From the NCBI GenBank assembly GCA_015222405.1, contig JADFVG010000087.1:1-12621 (forward strand): a stretch of 12,621 bases of DNA, read 5' to 3'. Under the pieces are notes generated by a model that was given only the letters and a program-made list of their open reading frames with translations, was not told the DNA's origin and did not search any database. Both the position numbers and the translations under genes were made by a program. The stretch comes from Chloroflexota bacterium. GTDB taxonomy: Bacteria; Chloroflexota; Dehalococcoidia; E44-bin15. Below, piece by piece: positions 1 through 5,363 of the stretch (position 1 is its first letter; each line of letters opens with the position of its first letter).

Positions 1-209
1 AGCTGGCCTGCTATTCTGAAAACAAGCTGCTCAACGAGGCGCTGAAGCTCCGGGCTGTGGTCAACTGCTTTAAGCACATTAACCCTTGAAGCCATGAGGT
101 CCTCAACCAGGCCGTTCTCCAATTTCAATCTGCCATCAATGACGCTGAAGAGCTCATTGACTGCCATCGCGGCAGCGCTCTGGGGAATATAGCCGTCTAC
201 CCTGATCAT
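1..209 (-). CDS. Unrecognised protein, 5' part only (gene runs off the window edge)
   Basis: An open frame on the minus strand starts at two consecutive ATG codons (212-210 and 209-207) and stays open for about 69 codons to the window edge. I prefer the second ATG because the ribosome binding site GAAAGGA (221-215 on the minus strand) then sits 5 nt upstream rather than 2. An in-frame TAG a few codons upstream rules out a longer N-terminus. The visible N-terminus begins MIRVDGYIPQSAAAM and continues as a mixed hydrophilic, probably helical stretch, with no signal peptide or membrane segment. I do not recognise the family. It is transcribed divergently from the large operon to its right, and a near-consensus minus-strand promoter lies about 160 bp upstream. 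That it is a real gene rests on the open frame, the ribosome binding site and the promoter. Confidence 0.6.
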   Translation of the reverse strand, partial: MIRVDGYIPQSAAAMAVNELFSVIDGRLKLENGLVEDLMASRVNVLKAVDHSPELQRLVEQLVFRIAGQ

Positions 210-245
210 CATATTCCTTTCATTCTTGCCCTAGGTTACAATAAA

Positions 246-271
246 TAGCTTAGCACCTAGCTTAGCGGTGC
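246..271. repeat. Short direct and inverted repeats in the minus-strand leader
   Basis: TAGCTTAGC occurs twice, at 246-254 and 258-266, with a 12-base period. Overlapping this, GCACC (253-257) is the inverse complement of GGTGC (267-271), so the minus-strand transcript could form a 5-bp hairpin with a 9-nt loop. No T-run follows, so it does not look like a terminator. It could be an operator or an RNA structure in the leader of the leftward gene, but its role is unknown. Confidence 0.45.
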
Positions 272-352
272 CTTCAAGGCCTAAATAGCCCAAATGGCGC
301 TGTCCTTTCGTGCCCTTTTTGCACATTATCGCCCCTCTCGCCTCTCCCTTGG

Positions 353-381
353 TTGACAAAGATGCAAAATTTAGGTATTTT
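353..381 (+). promoter_or_regulatory. Sigma-70-type promoter for the plus-strand operon
   Basis: A perfect -35 TTGACA (353-358), a 17-nt spacer and a -10 TATTTT (376-381, 4 of 6 consensus bases) predict a transcription start near 388. It is the only good promoter seen upstream of the long rightward gene series. The -10 is almost exactly superimposed on the -10 of a leftward promoter (377-405). Confidence 0.7.
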
Positions 382-405
382 ACTCCTATAGAGGCAAATT
401 GTCAA
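377..405 (-). promoter_or_regulatory. Sigma-70-type promoter for the leftward gene
   Basis: Read on the minus strand, a perfect -35 TTGACA (405-400), a 17-nt spacer and a -10 TAAAAT (382-377, 5 of 6 consensus bases) predict a start near 370, about 160 nt upstream of the leftward gene. It mirrors the rightward promoter: the outer heptamers TTGACAA (353-359) and TTGTCAA (399-405) form an inverted repeat centred on 379. Confidence 0.65.
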
Positions 406-485
406 GGGGTATGGGATTAAATCAGGGTAGCACAGCAGAATGTCTCTGTTTGGCACGGAGGGCCGCCAATCTGTGGCGGTTTTTT
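388..485 (+). promoter_or_regulatory. Structured leader, candidate attenuator or riboswitch of unknown class
   Basis: The predicted transcript start (about 388) is followed within 100 nt by a hairpin, CTCTGT (444-449) pairing with ACGGAG (455-460) around the loop TTGGC (450-454), and then by an intrinsic terminator (463-485). The hairpin loop TTGGC is a perfect complement of GCCAA (465-469), which includes most of the 5' arm of the terminator stem. Loop pairing would therefore compete with terminator formation. The first gene downstream makes methionine, so conditional termination is plausible. I do not see the conserved core of SAM-I, SAM-II, SAH, cobalamin or T-box elements. A free-standing small RNA is the alternative. 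Confidence 0.45.
463..485 (+). terminator. Rho-independent terminator in the operon leader
   Basis: CCGCCA (463-468) pairs with TGGCGG (474-479) around a 5-nt loop and is followed directly by six T residues (480-485). The stem is perfect and GC-rich. It lies between the rightward promoter and the first gene (start 547), the position expected of an attenuator, or of the end of a short leader RNA of roughly 100 nt. Confidence 0.75.
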
Positions 486-546
486 AGCGCCTCAAAGGAA
501 GCTGAATTTCGCCATCCTAGCCGTTCACAAGTCAGGGGGGAATAGA

Positions 547-1587
547 TTGCCGTGGTCTAGATTTGAGCTTAACGCTCTAGCGACAGCAGTGGGCAGCATG
601 CCTCATACTGACCCCAAGGAGGCCTGCGCTTTGGTAGCTAGGTTTCTGCCTGAAATCCCCGCATGGCCTCAACTGCCCCAGCGCTCCTTCCTCGAGAACA
701 TGTATGTCCAATTCAGCGAGGGATTCCCGGGCGTAGTACTAGAAGAAGACCGAATCTATGTAGATCGCACCGAGGAAATAGAGAAGCCCCTAGAGCAGCT
801 TTACGCTTCCTATCTGAAAAGCGAGATTGACAAATACGCCTTGAGCCCTGACTACGCCGCTGGGTTTCATGCTTTTCTAGAGGCAGACTTGGGCTCGCCC
901 TTTGCCGTCAAGGGGCAAGTAACAGGGCCAATAAGCTGGGGGCTTGCACTCACTGACCAGGATCGACGCCCCATAATCTACGACGATGTCCTCGCCGACG
1001 CCGTTGCCAAGCACCTGAGGCTCAAGGCCGCCTGGCAGGAGAAGGAACTGAGGGCTGTTTCCCCCAACACTATAATCTTCGTCGATGAGCCTTATATGGC
1101 TTCCCTGGGCTCAGCCTTCGTTTCCCTCTCCCGAGAAAAGGCAATCGCCCTTTTAGAAGAGGTTTTTTCAGGCATTAGCGGGCTCAAAGGGGTCCACTGC
1201 TGCGGCAATACCGATTGGTCGCTGTTGCTCAAAACATCGCTCGACATCCTCAACCTGGATGCCTATAATTATGGCTACACGCTAGTTCTTTACCCCGAGG
1301 AGGTAAAAGCCTTCCTCGAGCGAGGAGGCGTTGTTGCCTGGGGGATTGTCCCCAGCGATGAACAGGAGCTGAAAGGGGAGACACCAAAAAGCCTTCTCGA
1401 TCGCCTGGAGGAGACTACTGGAGCCCTTGATCGCAAGGGCGTTAGCTTCCGCCCCCTGATGGAGCGGTCTCTTGTCACCCCCTCCTGCGGTTTGGGGCCT
1501 ATCTCCCCGGAGGCGGCGGCATCGGCTCTTGAACTCTTGGCCGGGGTGTCAAAAGAGCTGAGAAAGCGTTATATCAAAGAGGGGTAG
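547..1587 (+). CDS. mesB: Core (folate-independent) methionine synthase, MetE catalytic-domain type
   Basis: This 346-residue protein has the fold signatures of the MetE C-terminal catalytic domain and the related UroD superfamily. It lacks the N-terminal half of classical MetE (about 750 residues). Visible motifs are AVGSMPHTDP (14-23), DEP (180-182), HCC (217-219, giving the zinc-type H-x-C with His217 and Cys219) and PSCGLG (312-317, with the second zinc-type Cys314). Asp238 lies roughly where MetE has its Glu ligand. The family transfers a methyl group to homocysteine. Known core synthases of anaerobes with the Wood-Ljungdahl pathway (MesB), characterised in Dehalococcoides, use methylcobalamin in vitro and probably the corrinoid iron-sulfur protein in vivo. 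The MesB assignment is inference; a UroD-like methyltransferase of other specificity is the alternative. The TTG start is chosen for its GGGGGG site 6 nt upstream and because the conserved N-terminus lies before the first internal ATG (598). It heads the operon, which also encodes MetK and AhcY. Confidence 0.8.
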   Translation: MPWSRFELNALATAVGSMPHTDPKEACALVARFLPEIPAWPQLPQRSFLENMYVQFSEGFPGVVLEEDRIYVDRTEEIEKPLEQLYASYLKSEIDKYALSPDYAAGFHAFLEADLGSPFAVKGQVTGPISWGLALTDQDRRPIIYDDVLADAVAKHLRLKAAWQEKELRAVSPNTIIFVDEPYMASLGSAFVSLSREKAIALLEEVFSGISGLKGVHCCGNTDWSLLLKTSLDILNLDAYNYGYTLVLYPEEVKAFLERGGVVAWGIVPSDEQELKGETPKSLLDRLEETTGALDRKGVSFRPLMERSLVTPSCGLGPISPEAAASALELLAGVSKELRKRYIKEG

Positions 1588-1603
1588 GTATCGAGATAGC
1601 CAA

Positions 1604-1699
1604 ATGAATAAAAGGAAAAGAGTCGCGCAGTTAAAGCATCGCAAGCAACGAAAGAAGCTGAAGGAGAAGAGGAGGGCACTTCAAAGCACCTCACCATGA
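1604..1699 (+). CDS. 31-residue, very basic small protein
   Basis: A 31-codon frame begins with ATG after a 16-nt gap and ends in a TGA that overlaps the ATG of the next gene as ATGA (1696-1699). The product begins MNKRKRVAQLKHRKQRKK. It contains 8 Lys, 6 Arg and 1 His against a single Glu, and would be a strongly cationic helix, suggesting contact with RNA, ribosome or DNA. No strong ribosome binding site is visible: only a GAG 8 nt upstream, with a GGGG further back at the end of the previous gene. Translational coupling to its neighbour and the coherent charge pattern argue for a real gene. I cannot name a family. Confidence 0.6.
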   Translation: MNKRKRVAQLKHRKQRKKLKEKRRALQSTSP

Positions 1700-2250
1700 G
1701 GAAAGTCTGCCTTCTCAGTGGTGGCCCCGGCGTGGGTAAGACTACCATTGTCCGCCAAGCGCTCGGTAACCTCAGGGGAAAAGCAGGCGGCTTCTATACT
1801 GAGGAGATAAGGGTTGGCGGCGTGAGGCAGGGCTTCAGGATCGTTACCCTGGAGGGGGAGAGCGCTATCCTGGCCCATATCGATATCAAGAGCCCTCATC
1901 GGGTCAGCAAGTATGGGGTCGACGTAGAAAGCCTGGACAGGGTAGGCGTCTCCGCCCTGAGGCAGGCAATTCAGGAGTGTTATCTGGTAGTTATCGACGA
2001 GATTGGCAAGATGGAGCTTTTCTCGCCCGCTTTCAGGGAATCTGTCTTGGAGGCTATCAATAGCGGGAAGAGGGTTCTGGGCACTATTATGCTCAGCCCC
2101 CACCCCTGGGCCGATGAGATCAAGCGCCATCCCAGCGTAACCTTGATCCCACTAACAATGGCGAACCGGAGCCAGGTTCTGAAGCAGGTGGTGGAGTGGG
2201 TGAAGTCTGACACCATGAGCAGAGGTCAGGTTGAGCAAGATAGCGCTTAA
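1696..2250 (+). CDS. THEP1-type nucleoside-triphosphatase
   Basis: This 184-residue P-loop protein matches the THEP1 / NTPase_1 family in length and motifs. Walker A is GGPGVGKTT (9-17), followed by the family pattern GGFYTEEIR (31-39) and a Walker B region IDEIGKMELFS (100-110) with Asp101-Glu102. Characterised members hydrolyse ATP, GTP and other NTPs slowly; their physiological role is unclear, and nucleotide or RNA-linked kinase activity has been suggested. No membrane segment or signal peptide is seen, so it should be cytosolic. The ATG start puts the P-loop at the N-terminus as usual for the family, and no start codon in frame lies close upstream. It overlaps the basic microprotein by 4 nt and the archaemetzincin gene by 20 nt, so all three are probably translationally coupled. 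The last 14 residues or so are polar and look like a loose tail. Confidence 0.85.
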   Translation: MRKVCLLSGGPGVGKTTIVRQALGNLRGKAGGFYTEEIRVGGVRQGFRIVTLEGESAILAHIDIKSPHRVSKYGVDVESLDRVGVSALRQAIQECYLVVIDEIGKMELFSPAFRESVLEAINSGKRVLGTIMLSPHPWADEIKRHPSVTLIPLTMANRSQVLKQVVEWVKSDTMSRGQVEQDSA

Positions 2251-2761
2251 ACCCATCGGCGATATCGCTCCCGGAATACTGGAGAAACTCAAGGGGAACT
2301 TGAAGGAAACCTTTGGCCAGGCAGTGGAGATCAAAATGCCCCTTACAGGGCTGGACCACGCCTATAACTCGAGGCAAGACCAGTATCATTCCACGGCCTT
2401 CCTCGATGCCATGAGCAATGAAGAGGAGCGCATCTTGGGGGTTTGTGATGTGGATTTGTATGTCCCGGGGCTCAACTTCGTCTTTGGCCAGGCCAGCCCG
2501 ATACGAAAAGTGGCGGTAATCTCCCTGTTTCGGTTGAGACCAGAGCGATATGGCTTGCCCCGGGATGAGCGCCTGTTCGCTGAGAGAGCAGCCAAGGAGG
2601 CGATTCACGAACTGGGGCATACATACGGTCTGGGTCATTGCGACGATGAAAGATGCGTGATGCACTTCTCCAATAGCCTGTCCGAGACCGATAGGAAAAG
2701 CACCCTGTTCTGCAAGGATTGCGCCAAAAAGCTGAACAGAGGAGGGGGACTGATTTCATGA
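2231..2761 (+). CDS. amzA: Archaemetzincin-family zinc metalloprotease
   Basis: This 176-residue protein carries the full archaemetzincin signature: HELGHTYGLGHC (126-137), with His126, His130 and His136 as the three zinc ligands and Glu127 as the catalytic base. Cys142 and Met144 (the metzincin Met-turn) follow, then a CxxC at 161-164. The four cysteines (137, 142, 161, 164) are expected to bind a second, structural zinc. Family members are cytosolic, propeptide-free peptidases with poorly known substrates. They are common in archaea and vertebrates and patchy in bacteria. No signal peptide is present. The TTG start has AGAGG 5 nt upstream and lies inside the end of the NTPase gene; the N-terminus SKIALKPIGDI is typical of the family. 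The stop codon overlaps the next ATG as ATGA. Confidence 0.88.
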   Translation: MSKIALKPIGDIAPGILEKLKGNLKETFGQAVEIKMPLTGLDHAYNSRQDQYHSTAFLDAMSNEEERILGVCDVDLYVPGLNFVFGQASPIRKVAVISLFRLRPERYGLPRDERLFAERAAKEAIHELGHTYGLGHCDDERCVMHFSNSLSETDRKSTLFCKDCAKKLNRGGGLIS

Positions 2762-3771
2762 CAGAACTACCGGCGCTGGTCCAGGCGCTTCTAACTTCAG
2801 AACCCTATCCCCATCATCCCAGCGAAATAGAGCTGGTGCAGACCCAGATGTCGTTTATTTTCCTCACCGGGGATTATGTCTACAAAGTGAAGAAGCCCGT
2901 AGATCTGGGTTATCTGGACTACACCACCCTGGAGCGACGCAAGCACTTCTGTCATCAGGAGGTGATGTTAAACAGAAGGCTTTGCCCCGATGTCTACCTA
3001 GATGTGGTGGCCATAAGCGAGGAGAATGGCAAATTCTCCATTGAAGGCAAGGGAGAAGCCATTGAGTATGCGGTGAAAATGCGCCAACTCCCTCAGCAGC
3101 GGATGATGGATAATCTACTGAGAGATAATCAAATAACGAAGGAGATGATCGCCAGGGTCGCCCGCAGGGTGGCGGAATTTCACCAAGAGGCGGAAACCAG
3201 CGAGGAGATAAGCGGCTTCGGCGACCTCAGCATCCTGGTCACAAATACCGAGGAGAACTTTTCCCAGACGGAGAAATACATAGGCGTTTCCATCCCCAGA
3301 GAAAAATATGACATTATCAAATCTTATACTGAAAACTTTATAAACAAAAACACCCGCCTATTCCACCACAGAGTGGAACAAGGTCGAATAAGGGATTGCC
3401 ATGGCGACCTTCATGCCGCTCATGTTTGCTTCAGCAATGGGCTCTACATCTTCGACTGCATTGAATTCAATGATAGGTTCCGCTACAGCGATGTGGCCAG
3501 CGAGATCGCCTTCCTCGCCATGGACCTCGATTATCACAGGCGCCCCGATCTTTCGCAGCACTTCGTTCTAACCTACGAGGAAGTGTCAGGCGACCGGGAG
3601 ATGAATCAACTCATCGATTTCTACAAGTGCTATCGCGCCTATGTCCGGGGGAAGGTGGAAAGCTTCAAGCTCGATGACCCGCATATCTCAGAAGAGGAGA
3701 AGAGAAGGGTTTTGGCTATCGCCAGCAGGTATTTCGAGCTTGCAGAATCGTATATAATGAAAGGGGATTGA
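2758..3771 (+). CDS. COG2187-type aminoglycoside-phosphotransferase-like protein
   Basis: This 337-residue protein has a protein-kinase-like fold of the aminoglycoside phosphotransferase superfamily. Visible are the family's N-terminal pattern FIFLTGDYVYKVKKP (33-47), with Lys43 to Lys46 in the ATP-site region, the catalytic loop CHGDLH (214-219) with Asp217, and the metal-binding strand IFDCIEF (231-237) with Asp233. In COG2187 this domain is commonly joined to a COG0645 P-loop kinase in one chain of about 520 residues. Here that partner is a separate gene immediately downstream. The substrate is unknown, and drug resistance is not implied. I chose ATG 2758 over a possible upstream start because GGAGGGGG lies 9 nt before it and it forms an ATGA overlap with the protease gene. 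Confidence 0.82.
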   Translation: MTELPALVQALLTSEPYPHHPSEIELVQTQMSFIFLTGDYVYKVKKPVDLGYLDYTTLERRKHFCHQEVMLNRRLCPDVYLDVVAISEENGKFSIEGKGEAIEYAVKMRQLPQQRMMDNLLRDNQITKEMIARVARRVAEFHQEAETSEEISGFGDLSILVTNTEENFSQTEKYIGVSIPREKYDIIKSYTENFINKNTRLFHHRVEQGRIRDCHGDLHAAHVCFSNGLYIFDCIEFNDRFRYSDVASEIAFLAMDLDYHRRPDLSQHFVLTYEEVSGDREMNQLIDFYKCYRAYVRGKVESFKLDDPHISEEEKRRVLAIASRYFELAESYIMKGD

Positions 3772-3788
3772 AGATCGTGAAATTTCTG

Positions 3789-3822
3789 TTAGGCGAAATG
3801 CTCATACTTTGCACTTCGCTAA
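3789..3822. repeat. Imperfect inverted repeat between the two kinase genes
   Basis: TTAGGCGAA (3789-3797) is inverted as TTCGCTAA (3815-3822) with one bulged G. The stem continues, after an A-C mismatch, with TGC (3799-3801) and GCA (3811-3813), leaving a 9-nt loop. It fills much of the largest gap in the operon. No T-run follows, so it is not an intrinsic terminator. It could be an mRNA processing or stability element, or an operator. Confidence 0.45.
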
Positions 3823-3849
3823 GCCAGAGCACGAGAAGGGGGTGGTGAA

Positions 3850-4452
3850 TTGAAAGAGCCATTTGCCAAATTCATAGAAGCTGAGCTAGGGTCTGGCGTT
3901 TTGCTCATCACCTGTGGCCTCCCCGGCACCTGGAAGACCGAGACCAGCGAGGAAATATCGAGGATAAAGGGCTATCCCATACTTCGAAGCGACCTGATCA
4001 GGCTGGAAGTGCTGAAGGATGAGGACATATTCGATGAGAAGGTCGCCTCGAATATGGATAAACGAATGCTGGTCTACGATGAGACCTTCCGCCGGGCAGG
4101 GGAGACTGTGGAGAAAGGCGATAGTGTGATAATCGATGCCACCTTCGTCACACAGTCGCTAAGAAGGCGGGCGGCTCAAGTAGCAGCGCAACATAATCGG
4201 AGGCTCGTCATCCTCCAGACCCACTGTCCCCGAGAGGTGGCTATCGGCCGGATACTGAGACGAACCAAAGATGACTACGAATCGAACGCGCTGACCGAAC
4301 AGGCCTATACCAACAACGAGAAAAGGTTTGAGAAGGTGGACCTGAATGACCTGAAGCAGTTGAACCCCGACCTTGATATCACCCACTTGATAGTCGATAC
4401 CCAACACGACTCCCCCGAAGATTGGTATATCATTGGTGTGGACAAGAGATAG
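3850..4452 (+). CDS. COG0645-type P-loop kinase (AAA_33) with a variant Walker A
   Basis: This 200-residue protein resembles zeta-toxin- and gluconokinase-like small-molecule kinases. It has a P-loop (22-31), RSDLIR (46-51, where the Asp is usually the substrate or Mg site), IIDATF (94-99, Walker B region) and an Arg-rich lid (RILRRTKDD, 134-142). The P-loop reads GLPGTWKT, with Trp28 where the consensus GxxGxGK[ST] has glycine. Lys29 and Thr30 are kept. The TTG start has AAGGGGG 7 nt upstream. In many bacteria this domain is the C-terminal half of a protein whose N-terminal half is the COG2187 domain, here encoded by the gene just upstream, so the two products probably form a complex or act in sequence. 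The substrate is unknown. Confidence 0.8.
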   Translation: MKEPFAKFIEAELGSGVLLITCGLPGTWKTETSEEISRIKGYPILRSDLIRLEVLKDEDIFDEKVASNMDKRMLVYDETFRRAGETVEKGDSVIIDATFVTQSLRRRAAQVAAQHNRRLVILQTHCPREVAIGRILRRTKDDYESNALTEQAYTNNEKRFEKVDLNDLKQLNPDLDITHLIVDTQHDSPEDWYIIGVDKR

Positions 4453-4454
4453 AG

Positions 4455-5363
4455 ATGAAAATAGATTTACACATCCATACCAAGACCTGCTCGGATGGTA
4501 ATCTCTCAATCGAAGAGGTTTTCCGAGAAGCAAAAAGGAGAAATATCGATTTAATGTCGACAACTGACCACGATTCTATAGACTGTCAGGCAAGGGCGAT
4601 TGCCCTTGCCAGAGAGCATAGCATATCCTACATCACCGGGGTGGAACTAAATGTTACCTTCCACTATGTTGACGATGACAAGACCATCTCTCTGGATTTC
4701 CTGGGATACCAGTATGACATCGGCAATCAGGAGCTTGGAAACAAGCTTCAATTGATAAAAGAACATAGAGAAGCAAGAGCGCTTCAAATCTTGGAGAAAC
4801 TGAACGCTGAGTTCGATAAAGAGAATATCGAGAGGTTCACCGAGGAAGATATCAAGAATATACAGGATAGTGTAGATGGTGTATTCGGTCGGCCCCACAT
4901 AGCGAATTACCTGGTAGGAAAAGGGATCGTCAGGAATAAGCAAGAAGCATTCGATAAGTATCTGGTCAGGTGCGATGTGCCCAAGTATCCACTTTCACTT
5001 GCTGAAGCCTCAAGGTTGGTCCGTAACGCTGGTGGCATACTGGTGCATGCACACCCCAACGACCCGCACGGGACATCTTTGGCAAGCATAACGCCTGATT
5101 TAGAGGAGCAGACAAACATCATAGAAAAGCATATGCTAGAATACATCGATGGCATCGAGTGCTGGCATTCAAGAAACGATGAGAAGACCACGGCACACTA
5201 CATCGAGTTCGCCAAGAGGCACAGCCTGATCATGACCGGGGGCAGCGATTGCCATCAAAAGCCGATTGTTATGGGCACCCTGGAGATACCCGACTGGGTT
5301 GCCGACCAGTTCGATCCCAAGATGACAAGGAAGGTCTACAATTTCAAAGGAGTATTAACTTGA
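4455..5363 (+). CDS. PHP-domain metal-dependent phosphoesterase (TrpH/RNase AM-like)
   Basis: This 302-residue PHP-family hydrolase has an intact trinuclear metal site: DLHIHT (4-9) with His6 and His8, SDG (13-15) with Asp14, TDHD (37-40) with Asp38-His39, Glu64 in GVELN, His148 in RPH, VHAHP (197-201), and GGSDCH (262-267) with Asp265 and His267. Relatives remove 5'-phosphate from 3',5'-nucleoside bisphosphates or act as 5'-3' exonucleases on RNA and short oligonucleotides. Which activity applies here is not visible. ATG 4455 is favoured over an in-frame ATG at 4422 because PHP proteins normally begin M-x-D-L-H and the first stop is only 2 nt upstream. Its TGA overlaps the TTG of the S-adenosylhomocysteinase gene, so the two are coupled. 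A link to adenine nucleotide salvage is possible but inferred only from position. Confidence 0.85.
   Translation: MKIDLHIHTKTCSDGNLSIEEVFREAKRRNIDLMSTTDHDSIDCQARAIALAREHSISYITGVELNVTFHYVDDDKTISLDFLGYQYDIGNQELGNKLQLIKEHREARALQILEKLNAEFDKENIERFTEEDIKNIQDSVDGVFGRPHIANYLVGKGIVRNKQEAFDKYLVRCDVPKYPLSLAEASRLVRNAGGILVHAHPNDPHGTSLASITPDLEEQTNIIEKHMLEYIDGIECWHSRNDEKTTAHYIEFAKRHSLIMTGGSDCHQKPIVMGTLEIPDWVADQFDPKMTRKVYNFKGVLT

Larger units (their letters stand above)
213..546. other. Intergenic regulatory region between divergent genes
   Basis: No convincing gene fits in these 334 bases. The stretch 213-352 would be the untranslated leader of the minus-strand gene and holds a short repeat cluster at 246-271. 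The stretch 353-405 holds overlapping promoters for both strands. The stretch from about 388 to 546 is the leader of the plus-strand operon and holds a hairpin at 444-460, a rho-independent terminator at 463-485 and the G-rich ribosome binding site (535-540) of the first gene. A 44-codon frame (411-545) crosses the leader but has a poorly spaced ribosome binding site. Confidence 0.7.

Noticed and set aside
421..436. AGGGTAGCAC resembling the T-box consensus AGGGTGGNACC
   Set aside because: The invariant TGGN is changed, and the leader from the predicted start is too short for a stem I and specifier loop.
274..456. 60-codon minus-strand frame in the intergenic region
   Set aside because: It starts upstream of the predicted leftward transcription start (about 370), overlaps the promoters and terminator, and its composition (many Pro, Cys and Arg) is not protein-like.
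2758..3771. Antibiotic-resistance aminoglycoside phosphotransferase
   Set aside because: The superfamily fold is present, but the motifs match COG2187 of unknown substrate, and the operon context is metabolic.
3777..3848. 23-codon GTG frame in the gap between the two kinase genes
   Set aside because: Poor ribosome binding site spacing (about 10 nt), no neighbour overlap, and it is explained equally well by the inverted repeat in the same interval.
4422..4454. Longer N-terminus for the PHP protein from ATG 4422
   Set aside because: It would overlap the kinase gene by 31 nt and add residues ahead of the conserved M-K-I-D-L-H start; ATG 4455 fits the family.
5249..5359. Longer N-terminus for adenosylhomocysteinase from ATG 5249
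   Set aside because: The extra 37 residues are an out-of-frame reading of the PHP gene and not part of the family; TTG 5360 has a strong AAAGGAG site.
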